From Roseinatronobacter bogoriensis DSM 18756 (lineage in GTDB: Bacteria > Pseudomonadota > Alphaproteobacteria > Rhodobacterales > Rhodobacteraceae), in contig NZ_SORN01000001.1 in the NCBI RefSeq assembly GCF_004366635.1, positions 882,435 through 946,434 of the forward strand: a stretch of DNA of 64,000 nucleotides. Direction: 5' to 3'. Made by a program: the position numbers and the translations under genes. Below the pieces are notes generated by a model. That model worked only from the letters and a program-made list of their open reading frames with translations, had not been told where the DNA came from and ran no database searches. Positions within the stretch are counted from its first letter, which is position 1. Each line of letters opens with the position of its first letter. Shown here piece after piece: positions 8,626 to 17,380 of this stretch.

Positions 8626-8808
8626 GAAATTCCTCTGATAAATCCGGGCACCTTTGGCCCGTTGAACTGGCCCTACATGTGTGAGGCTTGGGGTCAATGT
8701 CAATGCGCGGCGTCATTGCCGCCGCCTTATTGGGCAGACGTTCTCGCTGTTCAATCCATGCGGGAGCGGCGTTTGAGCGTGGTCTGGATGCTATTGTGAC
8801 GCACCGGG

Positions 8809-9948
8809 TCAGGCGCGGCTGACCAGCCCGCCGGGATGGCGGCGCACGCTGCCCTGCATTTCCAGCAGGACCAGCGCGGGCGAGATCGCGGCGGCCGAAA
8901 GTTTCAGATCGCGGATCAACAGGTCTTCGGCAACCGGGCTGGGGCCGAGCAGGTCCAGAATGCGCTGGTGCAGGCTTTGGCTGTCCGGGTCAGGTGGTGC
9001 GGCAAGCGGCAGGCTGTTTTGTTCCGGTTCGGGCGCTTCGGTCTTGGCAGATTGCAATCTGCGCAGGACTTCGAGGACATCCTCGACATGGCGCACAAGG
9101 GTTGCCCCTTCGCGGATCAGCCGGTTGCAGCCGCCCGCGCGCCCATCGACCGGGTGCCCGGGGACGGCCATCACCTCGCGCCCCTGGTCAAGGGCATCGC
9201 GCACTGTGATCAGGGTGCCGGATTTTTCGGCGGCTTCGACCACCACAACTGCGAGTGCCAGCCCGGAGATGATTCGATTGCGCGGGGGGAAATGGCGCGC
9301 CTGTGGGTGCAGGCCCATGGGTTGTTCGGACATCCGCAAGCCCTGATCGGCGATTGCAGCGGCCAGTACGGCATTTTCTGTGGGATAAATCACATCTACC
9401 CCGCCGCCCATGACCGCGATCGTCCCGGTTTTCAGGCTGGCGTGATGTGCCGCTGCATCGACGCCGCGCGCCAGACCAGAAACGATGGTATAGCCTTCAT
9501 GCCCCAGCCCTTCGGCCAGTGTGCGGGCCATGCGCGTGCCAAGGCTGGAGGCGTTGCGCGCGCCGACAAGGGCCACCATCGGGCGCAGGATCGGGGCGCG
9601 GTGGCCCATGCACCACAACACCGGTGGCGCGTCGCTTATGCTGGCAAGCGTGCTCGGATAGGCCTCTGTCCCCAGACAAAGCATACGCGCGCCCTTCGCA
9701 CGAGCGAGATCTATCTCTGCTTCTGCAGCCTCTTTGGGGCAGGGGGCATAATGGTCTGCACCGGCAGATCTGGCAATTTCGGGCAGTGCGTCGAGGGCGG
9801 CTTCTGCGCTTTTGTGTTCGGACATCAGCCGATGAAAAGTCGTCGGTCCCACGCGGGGGGAGCGAATGAGGCGAAGCCAGGAAAGCCTGTCTTCCTCCGA
9901 CGTGGGTGGGGTGAAGGGTGGGTGAGAAGAAAACAAATCTTTCGCCAT
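8809..9948 (-). CDS. dprA: DprA/Smf DNA-processing protein
   Basis: This 379-residue DprA protein binds incoming single-stranded DNA and loads RecA during natural transformation. The Rossmann-like domain is intact: MVALVGARNASSLGTRMA, IVSGLARGVDAAAHHASL, GGGVDVIYPTEN, FPPRNRIISGLA and GTLITVRDALDQGREVMAVP. An N-terminal helical region precedes it, and a C-terminal winged-helix (DML1-like) segment follows at about residues 320-379. dprA precedes topA in the same direction, an arrangement common in bacteria. Nothing else in this window suggests competence, and dprA is widespread in non-competent species. Confidence 0.95.
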   Translation of the reverse strand: MAKDLFSSHPPFTPPTSEEDRLSWLRLIRSPRVGPTTFHRLMSEHKSAEAALDALPEIARSAGADHYAPCPKEAAEAEIDLARAKGARMLCLGTEAYPSTLASISDAPPVLWCMGHRAPILRPMVALVGARNASSLGTRMARTLAEGLGHEGYTIVSGLARGVDAAAHHASLKTGTIAVMGGGVDVIYPTENAVLAAAIADQGLRMSEQPMGLHPQARHFPPRNRIISGLALAVVVVEAAEKSGTLITVRDALDQGREVMAVPGHPVDGRAGGCNRLIREGATLVRHVEDVLEVLRRLQSAKTEAPEPEQNSLPLAAPPDPDSQSLHQRILDLLGPSPVAEDLLIRDLKLSAAAISPALVLLEMQGSVRRHPGGLVSRA

Positions 9949-10045
9949 TCCAACAACCTCGCCTCATTCTTTGGTCAGCTTGCCCCAACTTGGTTAAGGC
10001 AAGGTAAACGCGAATGCAGCCGCACCGGCTTTTTTTATACGCCCC

Positions 10046-11467
10046 TCAGGCCGCGCTGCCGCCGACGGTCAGCCCGCCGATCAGCAGGGTCGGCTGGCCG
10101 ACACCCACGGGCACCCATTGCCCCGCCTTGCCGCAGGTGCCCATGCCCGGATCGAGCGCCATGTCATTGCCTAACGCGCGGATCTTCGTCAGCGCGGTTG
10201 CGCCATCGCCGATCAGGGTCGCGCCCTTGACCGGGGCGACCACTTTGCCATTCTTGACGCGGTAGGCTTCGGTGCAGGAGAAGACGAATTTGCCATTGGT
10301 AATGTCAACCTGACCGCCGCCAAAGCCGACAGCGTGAATCCCGTCTTTCAGCCCGGCCACGATATCTTCGGGCGCGCTGTCACCGCCAAGCATATAGGTG
10401 TTGGTCATCCGTGGCATGGGCGCATGTGCGTAGGATTCGCGCCGCCCGTTGCCGGTGGGGGCCACACCCATAAGGCGCGCGTTCTGGCGGTCCTGCATAT
10501 AGCCGACCAACACCCCGTCCTCGATCAGGACATTGCGCGCGGATGGGGTGCCTTCGTCATCAATGCTGATAGACCCGCGCCGGTCCGGGATTGTGCCATC
10601 ATCCAGCACGGTCACGCCCTTTGACGCCACCTGTTTGCCCAAAAGCCCGGCAAAGGCGGAACTGCCCTTGCGGTTGAAGTCACCTTCAAGGCCGTGGCCC
10701 ACGGCCTCGTGTAGCAAGATGCCGGGCCAGCCGGGGCCAAGCACCACGTCCATCACGCCAGCGGGCGCGGGCTCTGCCTCCAGGTTCACAAGTGCAATGC
10801 GCAAGGCTTCGCGGGCCATGCCCTGCCATGTTTCGCGCGTCATCACGCCATCCAGCCCAGTGCGCCCCCCACCGCCCGCCGAGCCGGATTCGCGCCGCCC
10901 GTTTTCTTCGGCAATGACAGAGATGTTGAGCCTGCTCATCGGGCGGGTGTCACGCAGGTGCAGGCCATCGGGGCGCAGAATCTCGACATGCTGGACCGAG
11001 GCGGCCATCGATACGGAAACCTGCACCACGCGCCGGTCAAGGCTGCGCAGAAAGTCGTCAACTTCTCGCATCAGGTCCAGTTTCACGGAAAAGGCCGCAC
11101 CGGCGATGGGGTCTTCATCCGTATAAAGCCGCTGATTCGTGCGCTGTGGGGCATCGGCCAGCGTGCCGCCGCCATCCGTTACGGCCAGCCGCGCCGTTTC
11201 CGCAGCCCTGCGCAAAGCGTTGATATTCATATGTGTGGAATGCGCATAGCCGGTCACTTCGCCCCGGACGGCGCGCAGCCCGAACCCTTCCGACGCATTA
11301 TAGCTGGCGGATTTGATGCGCTGGTCATCCAGCAGGATCGACTCGGATACCCGCTTTTCTGCAAAAATCTCGCCGTCATCTGCACCTTCGGTCGCGGCGC
11401 GCAGCACGCTGAGCGCGTCATCCTTGTCAAATGCTGCCTCAAAAGGTCGAAAATCGTTATCACTCAT
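10046..11467 (-). CDS. tldD: TldD metalloprotease subunit
   Basis: This 473-residue protein is the catalytic subunit of the TldD/TldE (PmbA) zinc protease, which degrades unfolded peptides and matures some modified peptides. The metal-binding motif HEAVGHGLEGDF lies near residue 260. The C-terminal half has the usual GNGRRESYAHAPMPRMTN and FVFSCTEAYRVKNGK stretches. The ATG at 11467 gives the family-like length; the frame is open 14 codons further upstream but without a good ribosome site. The gene is divergent from coxB, and no tldE is present in the window. Confidence 0.95.
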   Translation of the reverse strand: MSDNDFRPFEAAFDKDDALSVLRAATEGADDGEIFAEKRVSESILLDDQRIKSASYNASEGFGLRAVRGEVTGYAHSTHMNINALRRAAETARLAVTDGGGTLADAPQRTNQRLYTDEDPIAGAAFSVKLDLMREVDDFLRSLDRRVVQVSVSMAASVQHVEILRPDGLHLRDTRPMSRLNISVIAEENGRRESGSAGGGGRTGLDGVMTRETWQGMAREALRIALVNLEAEPAPAGVMDVVLGPGWPGILLHEAVGHGLEGDFNRKGSSAFAGLLGKQVASKGVTVLDDGTIPDRRGSISIDDEGTPSARNVLIEDGVLVGYMQDRQNARLMGVAPTGNGRRESYAHAPMPRMTNTYMLGGDSAPEDIVAGLKDGIHAVGFGGGQVDITNGKFVFSCTEAYRVKNGKVVAPVKGATLIGDGATALTKIRALGNDMALDPGMGTCGKAGQWVPVGVGQPTLLIGGLTVGGSAA

Positions 11468-11522
11468 GGCTATAGCCTTTTCTGGTTTTGCCCGGCTGCG
11501 TCTTGTCATGCCCTGTCTGTCG

Positions 11523-11536
11523 TTGATCTATGTCAA
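11523..11536. promoter_or_regulatory. Candidate FNR/FnrL-type box between tldD and coxB
   Basis: The sequence TTGAT-CTAT-GTCAA matches the FNR-family palindrome TTGAT-N4-ATCAA with one change in the second half. It lies 56 bases before the tldD start and about 160 bases before the coxB start. FNR-type regulators control respiratory oxidases in Rhodobacter relatives, so oxygen-dependent control of the cytochrome oxidase operon is a reasonable inference. Confidence 0.5.
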
Positions 11537-11695
11537 TAAATGGCAATCTGTCGCATCGGTTTTGCTTGTTCTGTCACGACTAATATGGTTTTACGAATAC
11601 AAAGCTCAACGGGATTCCATTGCATGCCGCAGCATTGGTGGGGTCGCGCTGCAATTCGCGGCCTTTTGCCGCAACAAAAAGAACGGGAACCGAAG

Positions 11696-12571
11696 ATGCG
11701 ACTTTCAAAAGCCCTTTCGTCATCGGCTGTTATTGCCACGGCTGGTCTGACTGCGTTTCAGGCTGCCGCAGATGATCTTTTGCCACAACTTCCTGTGCTT
11801 GGTGCGCCTGTGCAGGACGGCACATCATTGCAAACACCCTACACAGCGCTGGCGCGCGAGGTGGTGTTTCTGGACAATCTGCTGATGTGGATCATCGTGC
11901 CGGTCACGATTTTTGTGACGGCGCTGCTGATCTGGGTGATTGTGTTCCACAATCGTCGCGCCAATCCCGAGCCCGCGCGCTTTACCCATAACACACCAAT
12001 CGAAGTGGCATGGACGGTCGTTCCCGCGCTGATCCTTCTGTTCATCGCGCTGTTTACATTCCCTGCTCTGCGCCATCAGCAGATCATGCCAGAGGCTGAT
12101 GTGACCATCAAGGTAACCGGCCTTCAGTGGTACTGGGATTATGAATATGTCGATCACGGTGTTCAGTTCTCGCAATTCATGCTGGAGCGCGACGAGCTGG
12201 CTGATTACGGCTATACCGATGACCTGTATCTTCTGGCGACAGATACCGCGATGGTCGTGCCTGTTGGCAGGAATATCGTGTTGCAGGTGACCGCTGGTGA
12301 TGTGATCCATTCATGGACCATCCCTGCATTCGGCGTGAAGCAAGACGGCATTCCGGGCCGACTGGCAGAGCTGTGGTTCAATGCCGAGGAAGAAGGCATT
12401 TATTTCGGGCAGTGTTCGGAACTGTGCGGGATCAATCATGCTTACATGCCCATAACGGTCAAGGTTGTGAGCGAGGACGAGTATATCGCGTGGCTGGAGC
12501 GTCAGGGTGCCGAATTCGCAGGTGCGCCGTCCTGGATGGAGCGCCATATCGAACTGGCCGCTTCTAACTAA
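11696..12571 (+). CDS. coxB: Cytochrome c oxidase subunit II
   Basis: This 291-residue subunit carries the CuA centre that accepts electrons from cytochrome c. The start chosen at 11696 gives a signal peptide (MRLSKALSSSAVIATAG, then AAADD). Two membrane helices follow, at about residues 60-85 and 100-125, then a periplasmic cupredoxin domain with the aromatic stretch GLQWYWDYEYVD. The CuA ligands sit in FGQCSELCGINHAYMP (two Cys, a His and a Met), with the other His in DVIHSWTIP. It opens an operon with ctaB, a small ORF, ctaG and coxC. The subunit I gene is not next to it, as is common in Rhodobacterales. Confidence 0.97.
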   Translation: MRLSKALSSSAVIATAGLTAFQAAADDLLPQLPVLGAPVQDGTSLQTPYTALAREVVFLDNLLMWIIVPVTIFVTALLIWVIVFHNRRANPEPARFTHNTPIEVAWTVVPALILLFIALFTFPALRHQQIMPEADVTIKVTGLQWYWDYEYVDHGVQFSQFMLERDELADYGYTDDLYLLATDTAMVVPVGRNIVLQVTAGDVIHSWTIPAFGVKQDGIPGRLAELWFNAEEEGIYFGQCSELCGINHAYMPITVKVVSEDEYIAWLERQGAEFAGAPSWMERHIELAASN

Positions 12572-12619
12572 GGGCTGCGTTGCGCGGCACCGACAGCCAA
12601 ACGAGACTGGATAGCTGAC

Positions 12620-13594
12620 ATGTCTGATGCCAGAGCTGATATTCCCTACGCCCAGACCGGGGACGCAGAGTTTCGCGATTATGTCGCGTTGCTCAAGCCG
12701 CGTGTCATGTCGCTGGTGGTGTTTACGGCGCTGGTCGGGCTGCTGGTCGCGCCTGGCACGCTGCACCCGATCGAGGGGCTGGCAGCAATAATCTTCATCG
12801 CGCTGGGGGCGGGTGCCTCTGGTGCGCTGAATATGTGGTGGGATGCCGATATTGACGCAGTGATGAAGCGCACCGCGCGGCGTCCGATCCCGGCGGGCAA
12901 GGTTGCCCCGCAAGAGGCGATGGCGCTGGGCGTTGCGCTGTCTGGCTTGTCGGTCATCATGCTGTGGCTGGCGACAAATGCGCTGGCGGGCTTTCTGTTG
13001 GCCTTTACGATCTTTTTCTATGCGGTGATCTATTCGATGTGGCTGAAGCGGGCCACGCCGCAGAATATCGTGATCGGCGGCGCGGCGGGCGCATTCCCGC
13101 CCATGATCGGTTGGGTGGCCGTGACAGGCAGCATCAGCTTGGAAGCCTGCCTTATGTTCATGCTGATTTTCATGTGGACCCCGCCGCATTTCTGGGCCTT
13201 GGCGCTGTTCATGAAATCGGATTACCACAAGGCAAATGTGCCGATGCTGACAGTGACACATGGGCGCAAGGCCACGCGGGCGCACATACTGGTGTATACT
13301 ATCGCGCTGGTTCCGTTTGCACTTGCCGCAGGGTTCACCTCCATTGGCGGGCCAGTTTATCTGGCTACGGCCCTGGCGCTGAACCTCGTGTTCCTGCATG
13401 GTGCGTGGGCGATCTGGCGGCGCGACGAGGAATGCGCCGAAGCCGATGCCTACCGCGTTGAAAAGCGGGTTTTCCGCTTCTCGCTTTACTATCTGTTTGT
13501 GCATTTTGGCGCGATTCTGGCCGAGGCCGCGCTGGCCCGCCTGCCAGCCTATGCCGAATTTGCACTGAGATTCAAAATTCTGGAGGTGTTCTGA
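12620..13594 (+). CDS. ctaB: Protoheme IX farnesyltransferase (heme O synthase)
   Basis: This 324-residue multi-helix membrane enzyme of the UbiA superfamily attaches a farnesyl group to heme B to make heme O, the precursor of heme A. The prenyl-diphosphate motif NMWWDADIDAVMKRTARRP is present near residue 75. A second conserved block, DYHKANVPMLTV, lies near residue 200 with HGRKATRAHI. It follows coxB by 48 bases, and its stop overlaps the ATG of the next small gene (TGATG). CtaA, encoded at 44.6 kb, performs the next step. Confidence 0.96.
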   Translation: MSDARADIPYAQTGDAEFRDYVALLKPRVMSLVVFTALVGLLVAPGTLHPIEGLAAIIFIALGAGASGALNMWWDADIDAVMKRTARRPIPAGKVAPQEAMALGVALSGLSVIMLWLATNALAGFLLAFTIFFYAVIYSMWLKRATPQNIVIGGAAGAFPPMIGWVAVTGSISLEACLMFMLIFMWTPPHFWALALFMKSDYHKANVPMLTVTHGRKATRAHILVYTIALVPFALAAGFTSIGGPVYLATALALNLVFLHGAWAIWRRDEECAEADAYRVEKRVFRFSLYYLFVHFGAILAEAALARLPAYAEFALRFKILEVF

Positions 13595-13794
13595 TGGCGA
13601 TTACCCGCGAACACGAGTTGCACAGACGTCGGTCCGGGCGCAATGTCGGCTTGGCGCTGGTGCTGATGGCTTTCATCGCGCTGGTATTTGGCCTGACCAT
13701 CGCCAAAGTCTCGGGCGGTAGCACATTACAAGCCTTTGACCATTCCTACCGCCCCGCTCTCGACCCTGACAATGTGAGGTTTCAACAAAGATGA
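13594..13794 (+). CDS. Small membrane protein of the cta operon (CoxF-like)
   Basis: This 66-residue protein has one predicted membrane helix (NVGLALVLMAFIALVFGLTI, about residues 20-40). A basic N-terminus (REHELHRRRSGR) should stay inside the cell. It overlaps the stop of ctaB and the start of ctaG (four bases each side or less), so it is translationally coupled to both. A small ORF at this place is a constant feature of alphaproteobacterial cta operons and is often called CoxF or a cytochrome oxidase assembly protein. Its exact role is not known to me. Confidence 0.75.
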   Translation: MAITREHELHRRRSGRNVGLALVLMAFIALVFGLTIAKVSGGSTLQAFDHSYRPALDPDNVRFQQR

Positions 13795-14372
13795 TCGCGA
13801 CTTGGGCAAGATTGACCGGAATTCAGAAAACCACAGTGCAGACAGTTGGCGTTGTGCTGTTCATGGGCGCGATGGGTTGGGCGGCGGTGCCGCTATATGA
13901 CTTGTTTTGCCGCGTGACCGGATATGGTGGGACAACCAATACCGCGACGGCGTCAACAGGCGTGGTGCTGGACCAAACCATGCGCGTGCGCTTTGATGCC
14001 TCGGTCGCGCGCGATTTCCCATGGACGTTCAAACCCGTTGATCGCGTGACAGAGCTTCCCATCGGTGAAGTAGGCCTGGCGTTCTATGAAGCGCATAACC
14101 CAACGGACGAACCGATTGCAGGCACGGCCAGCTATAACGTTTCTCCCTATGAGGCGGGTCGCTTCTTTACCAAGATCGACTGTTTCTGCTTTGAGTTGCA
14201 GGTACTGCAACCCGGCGAAACCGTGCTGATGCCTGTCACCTATTTTGTGGACCCGGAGATTCTGGATGACCGCGATGCGCGCGGCACCCATACGATCACC
14301 CTGTCCTACACTTTCCACCCCACGGATATTCCAGCCGATTATGTCGCGCCGGAACCCGCAATGACAAACTGA
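13791..14372 (+). CDS. ctaG: CtaG/Cox11 copper chaperone for cytochrome oxidase
   Basis: This 193-residue Cox11-family protein delivers copper to the CuB site of subunit I. It has one N-terminal membrane helix (about residues 15-35, GVVLFMGAMGWAAVPLYDLF), followed by FCRVTGYGGT, a conserved stretch. The periplasmic copper-binding motif is KIDCFCFELQ (CFCF) near residue 125, and FFVDPEI-like YFVDPEILDD follows. The start overlaps the preceding small ORF by four bases. All expected motifs are present. Confidence 0.96.
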   Translation: MIATWARLTGIQKTTVQTVGVVLFMGAMGWAAVPLYDLFCRVTGYGGTTNTATASTGVVLDQTMRVRFDASVARDFPWTFKPVDRVTELPIGEVGLAFYEAHNPTDEPIAGTASYNVSPYEAGRFFTKIDCFCFELQVLQPGETVLMPVTYFVDPEILDDRDARGTHTITLSYTFHPTDIPADYVAPEPAMTN

Positions 14373-14411
14373 ACTCGCGCATAGACACGAGCAACCGAGG
14401 GAACACCATCC

Positions 14412-15215
14412 ATGGCCCATGCAAAGAACCACGATTACCACGTATTGCCCCCATCTATCTGGCCCTTTGTGGCCTCTGTTTCCGCGTTTGTCATGCTGTT
14501 TGGGGCGGTCCTGTGGATGCATGACAGCGGCCCGTGGCTGTTCCTGATGGGGCTTGCGGGTGTTCTGTATGTGATGTTCGAGTGGTGGAAGGATGTGATT
14601 GTTGAATCGCATTCCGGCGATCACACACCTGTTGTGGTGATCGGGCTGCGCTATGGCTTCATTCTGTTCATCATGTCCGAGGTCATGTTCTTCGCGGCGT
14701 GGTTCTGGAGCTTTTTCAAGCACGCCATGTACCCGATGTATACGTATGTCGGCACCGAATATGTCCAGCCTGCAATTTACGCGGTGAATGCGTTTGAACT
14801 GCCGATCATCAACACTCTGGTGCTGTTGCTGTCTGGCTGTGCGGTGACTTGGGCGCACCACGAAATGGTGCATAACGGCAGCCGCAAGAATGTCGAATAC
14901 GGATTGCTGATCGGTGTTTTGCTGGGAATCGCCTTCACATTCCTGCAAGGCTACGAATACGTTTATCTGATCACCGAGCGTGGCTACAGCTTTGCGGGCG
15001 ATGTGTTCTATGCGAATTTCTTCATGGCCACGGGTTTCCATGGGGTGCATGTCATCATCGGGACTATCTTTCTGGCAGTCTGCTATTTCCGCGTGCGTGC
15101 GGGCCATTTCACGGCAGAACGCCATGTCGGCTTTGAGGCGGCAGCATGGTATTGGCATTTCGTCGATGTCGTGTGGTTGTTCCTGTTCTTCGCGGTTTAT
15201 ATCTGGGGCATGTAA
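14412..15215 (+). CDS. coxC: Cytochrome c oxidase subunit III
   Basis: This 267-residue protein has seven predicted membrane helices, the full family complement. Hallmarks are WWKDVIVES, HSGDHTPVVVIGLRYG, MSEVMFFAAWFWSFF, WAHHEMVHNG, and FYANFFMATGFHGVHVIIG followed by EAAAWYWHFVDVVWLFLF near the C-terminus. It is the last core gene of the oxidase operon. A hairpin terminator follows before SURF1, so SURF1 and the genes beyond may be expressed at a lower level. Confidence 0.97.
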   Translation: MAHAKNHDYHVLPPSIWPFVASVSAFVMLFGAVLWMHDSGPWLFLMGLAGVLYVMFEWWKDVIVESHSGDHTPVVVIGLRYGFILFIMSEVMFFAAWFWSFFKHAMYPMYTYVGTEYVQPAIYAVNAFELPIINTLVLLLSGCAVTWAHHEMVHNGSRKNVEYGLLIGVLLGIAFTFLQGYEYVYLITERGYSFAGDVFYANFFMATGFHGVHVIIGTIFLAVCYFRVRAGHFTAERHVGFEAAAWYWHFVDVVWLFLFFAVYIWGM

Positions 15216-15242
15216 CCCCTGACGCCGCTATTGTTTGCAAGG

Positions 15243-15270
15243 CGCGCACCGTAGGGTGCGCGTCTTTGCT
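15243..15270 (+). terminator. Terminator-like hairpin after coxC
   Basis: An 8-bp perfect stem (CGCGCACC at 15243-15250 with GGTGCGCG at 15255-15262) with a GTAG loop is followed by TCTTTGCT. It lies between the coxC stop and the SURF1 start. The short U-tract suggests partial termination. Confidence 0.6.
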
Positions 15271-15293
15271 ATATGAGCCATGAAAGGAAACAG

Positions 15294-15977
15294 ATGCTGC
15301 GCCGGATGATTGCCCCTGTTCTGTTTGGCATCGTAGGCACCTGGATTCTGGTGTCGCTGGGCCTGTGGCAACTGGACCGCGCCGATCAGAAAGCCGCGCT
15401 GATCGCGGAATTGGAGGCGCGGATCTTTGACGCGCCGGTCGCCTTGCCTGCGCAGCTTTCCGCAGAAGAGCACCGCTACCTTCCGGTAGAGGTCGAGGGC
15501 CGTTTTCTGCCTGCGCATGTCTTCGTTCTGGCGGCGCAAAAGGCATCGGGTCCGGGTTTTCATCTGGTTCAGGCATTCGAGACTGTGGAAGGTCGGCGTA
15601 TTCTGGTCGAGCGCGGCTTTTTGCCCGAAGCCGCACGCGCCAGCCTTACGCCAGAGGTGGAAGAACAAGTTCGTCTTGCCGGTAACCTGCATTGGCCGCG
15701 TGACATAAATCAGCATACTCCCGGCTATGACGCGGGGCGCAATCTGTTATTCGGGCGTGACGTCTCGGAAATGGCAGCTTTGCTTGATACGGAAGAAGTG
15801 CATCTTGTGCTGCGCGCAGCAGCGCCCGCCGACCCGGTCATTACCCCTGTGCCGGTCTATGATGTCACCATACCCGACCCGCATCTGGGCTATGCCGTGC
15901 AATGGTTTTTGATGGCAGTTGCATGGCTGGGGATGACAGTTTTCTTTCTGTGGCGTATCAGGGCCCAACGCGACTGA
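15294..15977 (+). CDS. SURF1-family cytochrome oxidase biogenesis protein
   Basis: This 227-residue protein has a membrane helix at each end (about residues 5-22 and 200-220), with a periplasmic domain between them, which is the SURF1 layout. The family motif GLWQLDRADQKAAL follows the first helix, and the C-terminal part shows PDPHLGYAVQWFLMAVAW. SURF1 helps insert heme A into subunit I. The ATG at 15294 is preferred over the in-frame codon at 15273 because AAAGGAAA precedes it. It sits directly after the oxidase operon and before thrC. Confidence 0.92.
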   Translation: MLRRMIAPVLFGIVGTWILVSLGLWQLDRADQKAALIAELEARIFDAPVALPAQLSAEEHRYLPVEVEGRFLPAHVFVLAAQKASGPGFHLVQAFETVEGRRILVERGFLPEAARASLTPEVEEQVRLAGNLHWPRDINQHTPGYDAGRNLLFGRDVSEMAALLDTEEVHLVLRAAAPADPVITPVPVYDVTIPDPHLGYAVQWFLMAVAWLGMTVFFLWRIRAQRD

Positions 15978-15991
15978 GGATCAGGCGAAAC

Positions 15992-17380
15992 ATGCAATAT
16001 ATATCGACGCGGGGCGCGGCCCCTGTTCTGGAATTTGAAGCCACCATGCTGACCGGGCTTGCCCGTGACGGCGGGTTATACCTGCCCGAACATGTGCCCC
16101 CCATGACACAGGCCGAAATCGCGGCGCTGGCCGGGCTAAGCTATGAGGAACAGGCCTATCTGGTGATGCGCCCGTTTATCGGTGACACGTTCAGCGATGC
16201 AGAGTTTCGTGACCTGATTGCGCGTGCCTATGCCGGTTTTGGACAGCCTGCGCGCGCGCCGCTGAAACAGCTTGGGCCCAATCATTTCCTGCTGGAGCTG
16301 TTCCACGGCCCGACACTGGCCTTCAAGGATTTCGCCATGCAGCTGATCGGGCAGTTGTTTCAGGCGGCTTTGGCGCGTTCGGGCGAACGGGTGACGATTG
16401 TCGGCGCGACTTCGGGTGATACCGGCTCTGCCGCGATAGAGGCATTTCGCGGGCTGGCAAATGTGGATGTGTTTATCCTGTTTCCGTATGGCCGTGTCTC
16501 TGACGTGCAGCGCCGCCAGATGACCACGCCGGATGATGCCAATGTCCACGCGCTGGCAATTGATGGTGATTTCGACACCTGTCAGGCGCTGGTCAAGGAC
16601 ATGTTCAACGATTTTGATTTCCGCGATGGCGTGCGCCTCGCAGGGGTGAATTCGATCAACTGGGCGCGGGTTCTGGCGCAGGTGGTCTATTACTTCTCGG
16701 CGGCAGTATCGCTGGGCGCGCCGCACCGGCCTGTCAGCTTTACCGTTCCGACAGGCAATTTCGGCGACATTTTCGCGGGCTATATTGCGCGCGCGATGGG
16801 GCTGCCCATTGAAAAGCTGATTGTCGCCACAAATCACAACGACATCCTGCACCGCGCGTTGTCCTCGGGGGGCTATGTGACCGATGGGGTCAAGCCCTCG
16901 ATCAGCCCGTCGATGGATATTCAGGTCAGTTCCAATTTCGAGCGTGCCTTGTTTGATGCCTATGGCCGCGACGGGGCGGCTGTGGCGCAACTGATGGATG
17001 AATTGAAGGCAACGGGCGGGTTCCACATTTCGCAAGGTGCGCTGGAATTCCTGCGCGAGGCTTTCGCTTCGGGCCGCGCCTCGGAGGAGGAAACCACTGC
17101 CACGATCACCCGTATAGCGCAGCAAACCGGTGAGGTTCTGTGCCCGCATTCGGCGGTGGGCGTGCATGTGGCGGAACAGAACCTGTCGGCCACGCCTATG
17201 GTCACGCTGGCCACCGCACACCCGGCCAAATTCCCCGATGCGGTCGAGGCCGCGACCGGCCAGCGCCCGGCCTTGCCCGCGCGTATGGCCGATCTGTTCG
17301 ACCGGCCAGAGCGTGTAACCCGTCTGCCCAATGATCTGGGCGCGGTGCAGGCACTGATACGCGACAGGATTTCGGTATGA
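15992..17380 (+). CDS. thrC: Threonine synthase
   Basis: This 462-residue PLP enzyme converts O-phosphohomoserine to threonine. It is of the long form found in proteobacteria and yeast, beginning MQYISTRG. The PLP-binding Lys lies in GPTLAFKDFAMQ near residue 110, and the phosphate-binding loop is GATSGDTGSAAIEAFRG. The SINWARVLAQ and PTGNFGDIFAGY stretches are also typical. Its start is 14 bases after SURF1, and its stop overlaps the next gene (ATGA), so translation is coupled. Placement next to oxidase assembly genes is common in this order and implies no functional link. Confidence 0.96.
   Translation: MQYISTRGAAPVLEFEATMLTGLARDGGLYLPEHVPPMTQAEIAALAGLSYEEQAYLVMRPFIGDTFSDAEFRDLIARAYAGFGQPARAPLKQLGPNHFLLELFHGPTLAFKDFAMQLIGQLFQAALARSGERVTIVGATSGDTGSAAIEAFRGLANVDVFILFPYGRVSDVQRRQMTTPDDANVHALAIDGDFDTCQALVKDMFNDFDFRDGVRLAGVNSINWARVLAQVVYYFSAAVSLGAPHRPVSFTVPTGNFGDIFAGYIARAMGLPIEKLIVATNHNDILHRALSSGGYVTDGVKPSISPSMDIQVSSNFERALFDAYGRDGAAVAQLMDELKATGGFHISQGALEFLREAFASGRASEEETTATITRIAQQTGEVLCPHSAVGVHVAEQNLSATPMVTLATAHPAKFPDAVEAATGQRPALPARMADLFDRPERVTRLPNDLGAVQALIRDRISV

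Noticed and set aside
8626..8808. Gap between dprA and topA
   Set aside because: Searched for a small gene, repeat or terminator; nothing convincing beyond the topA ribosome site.
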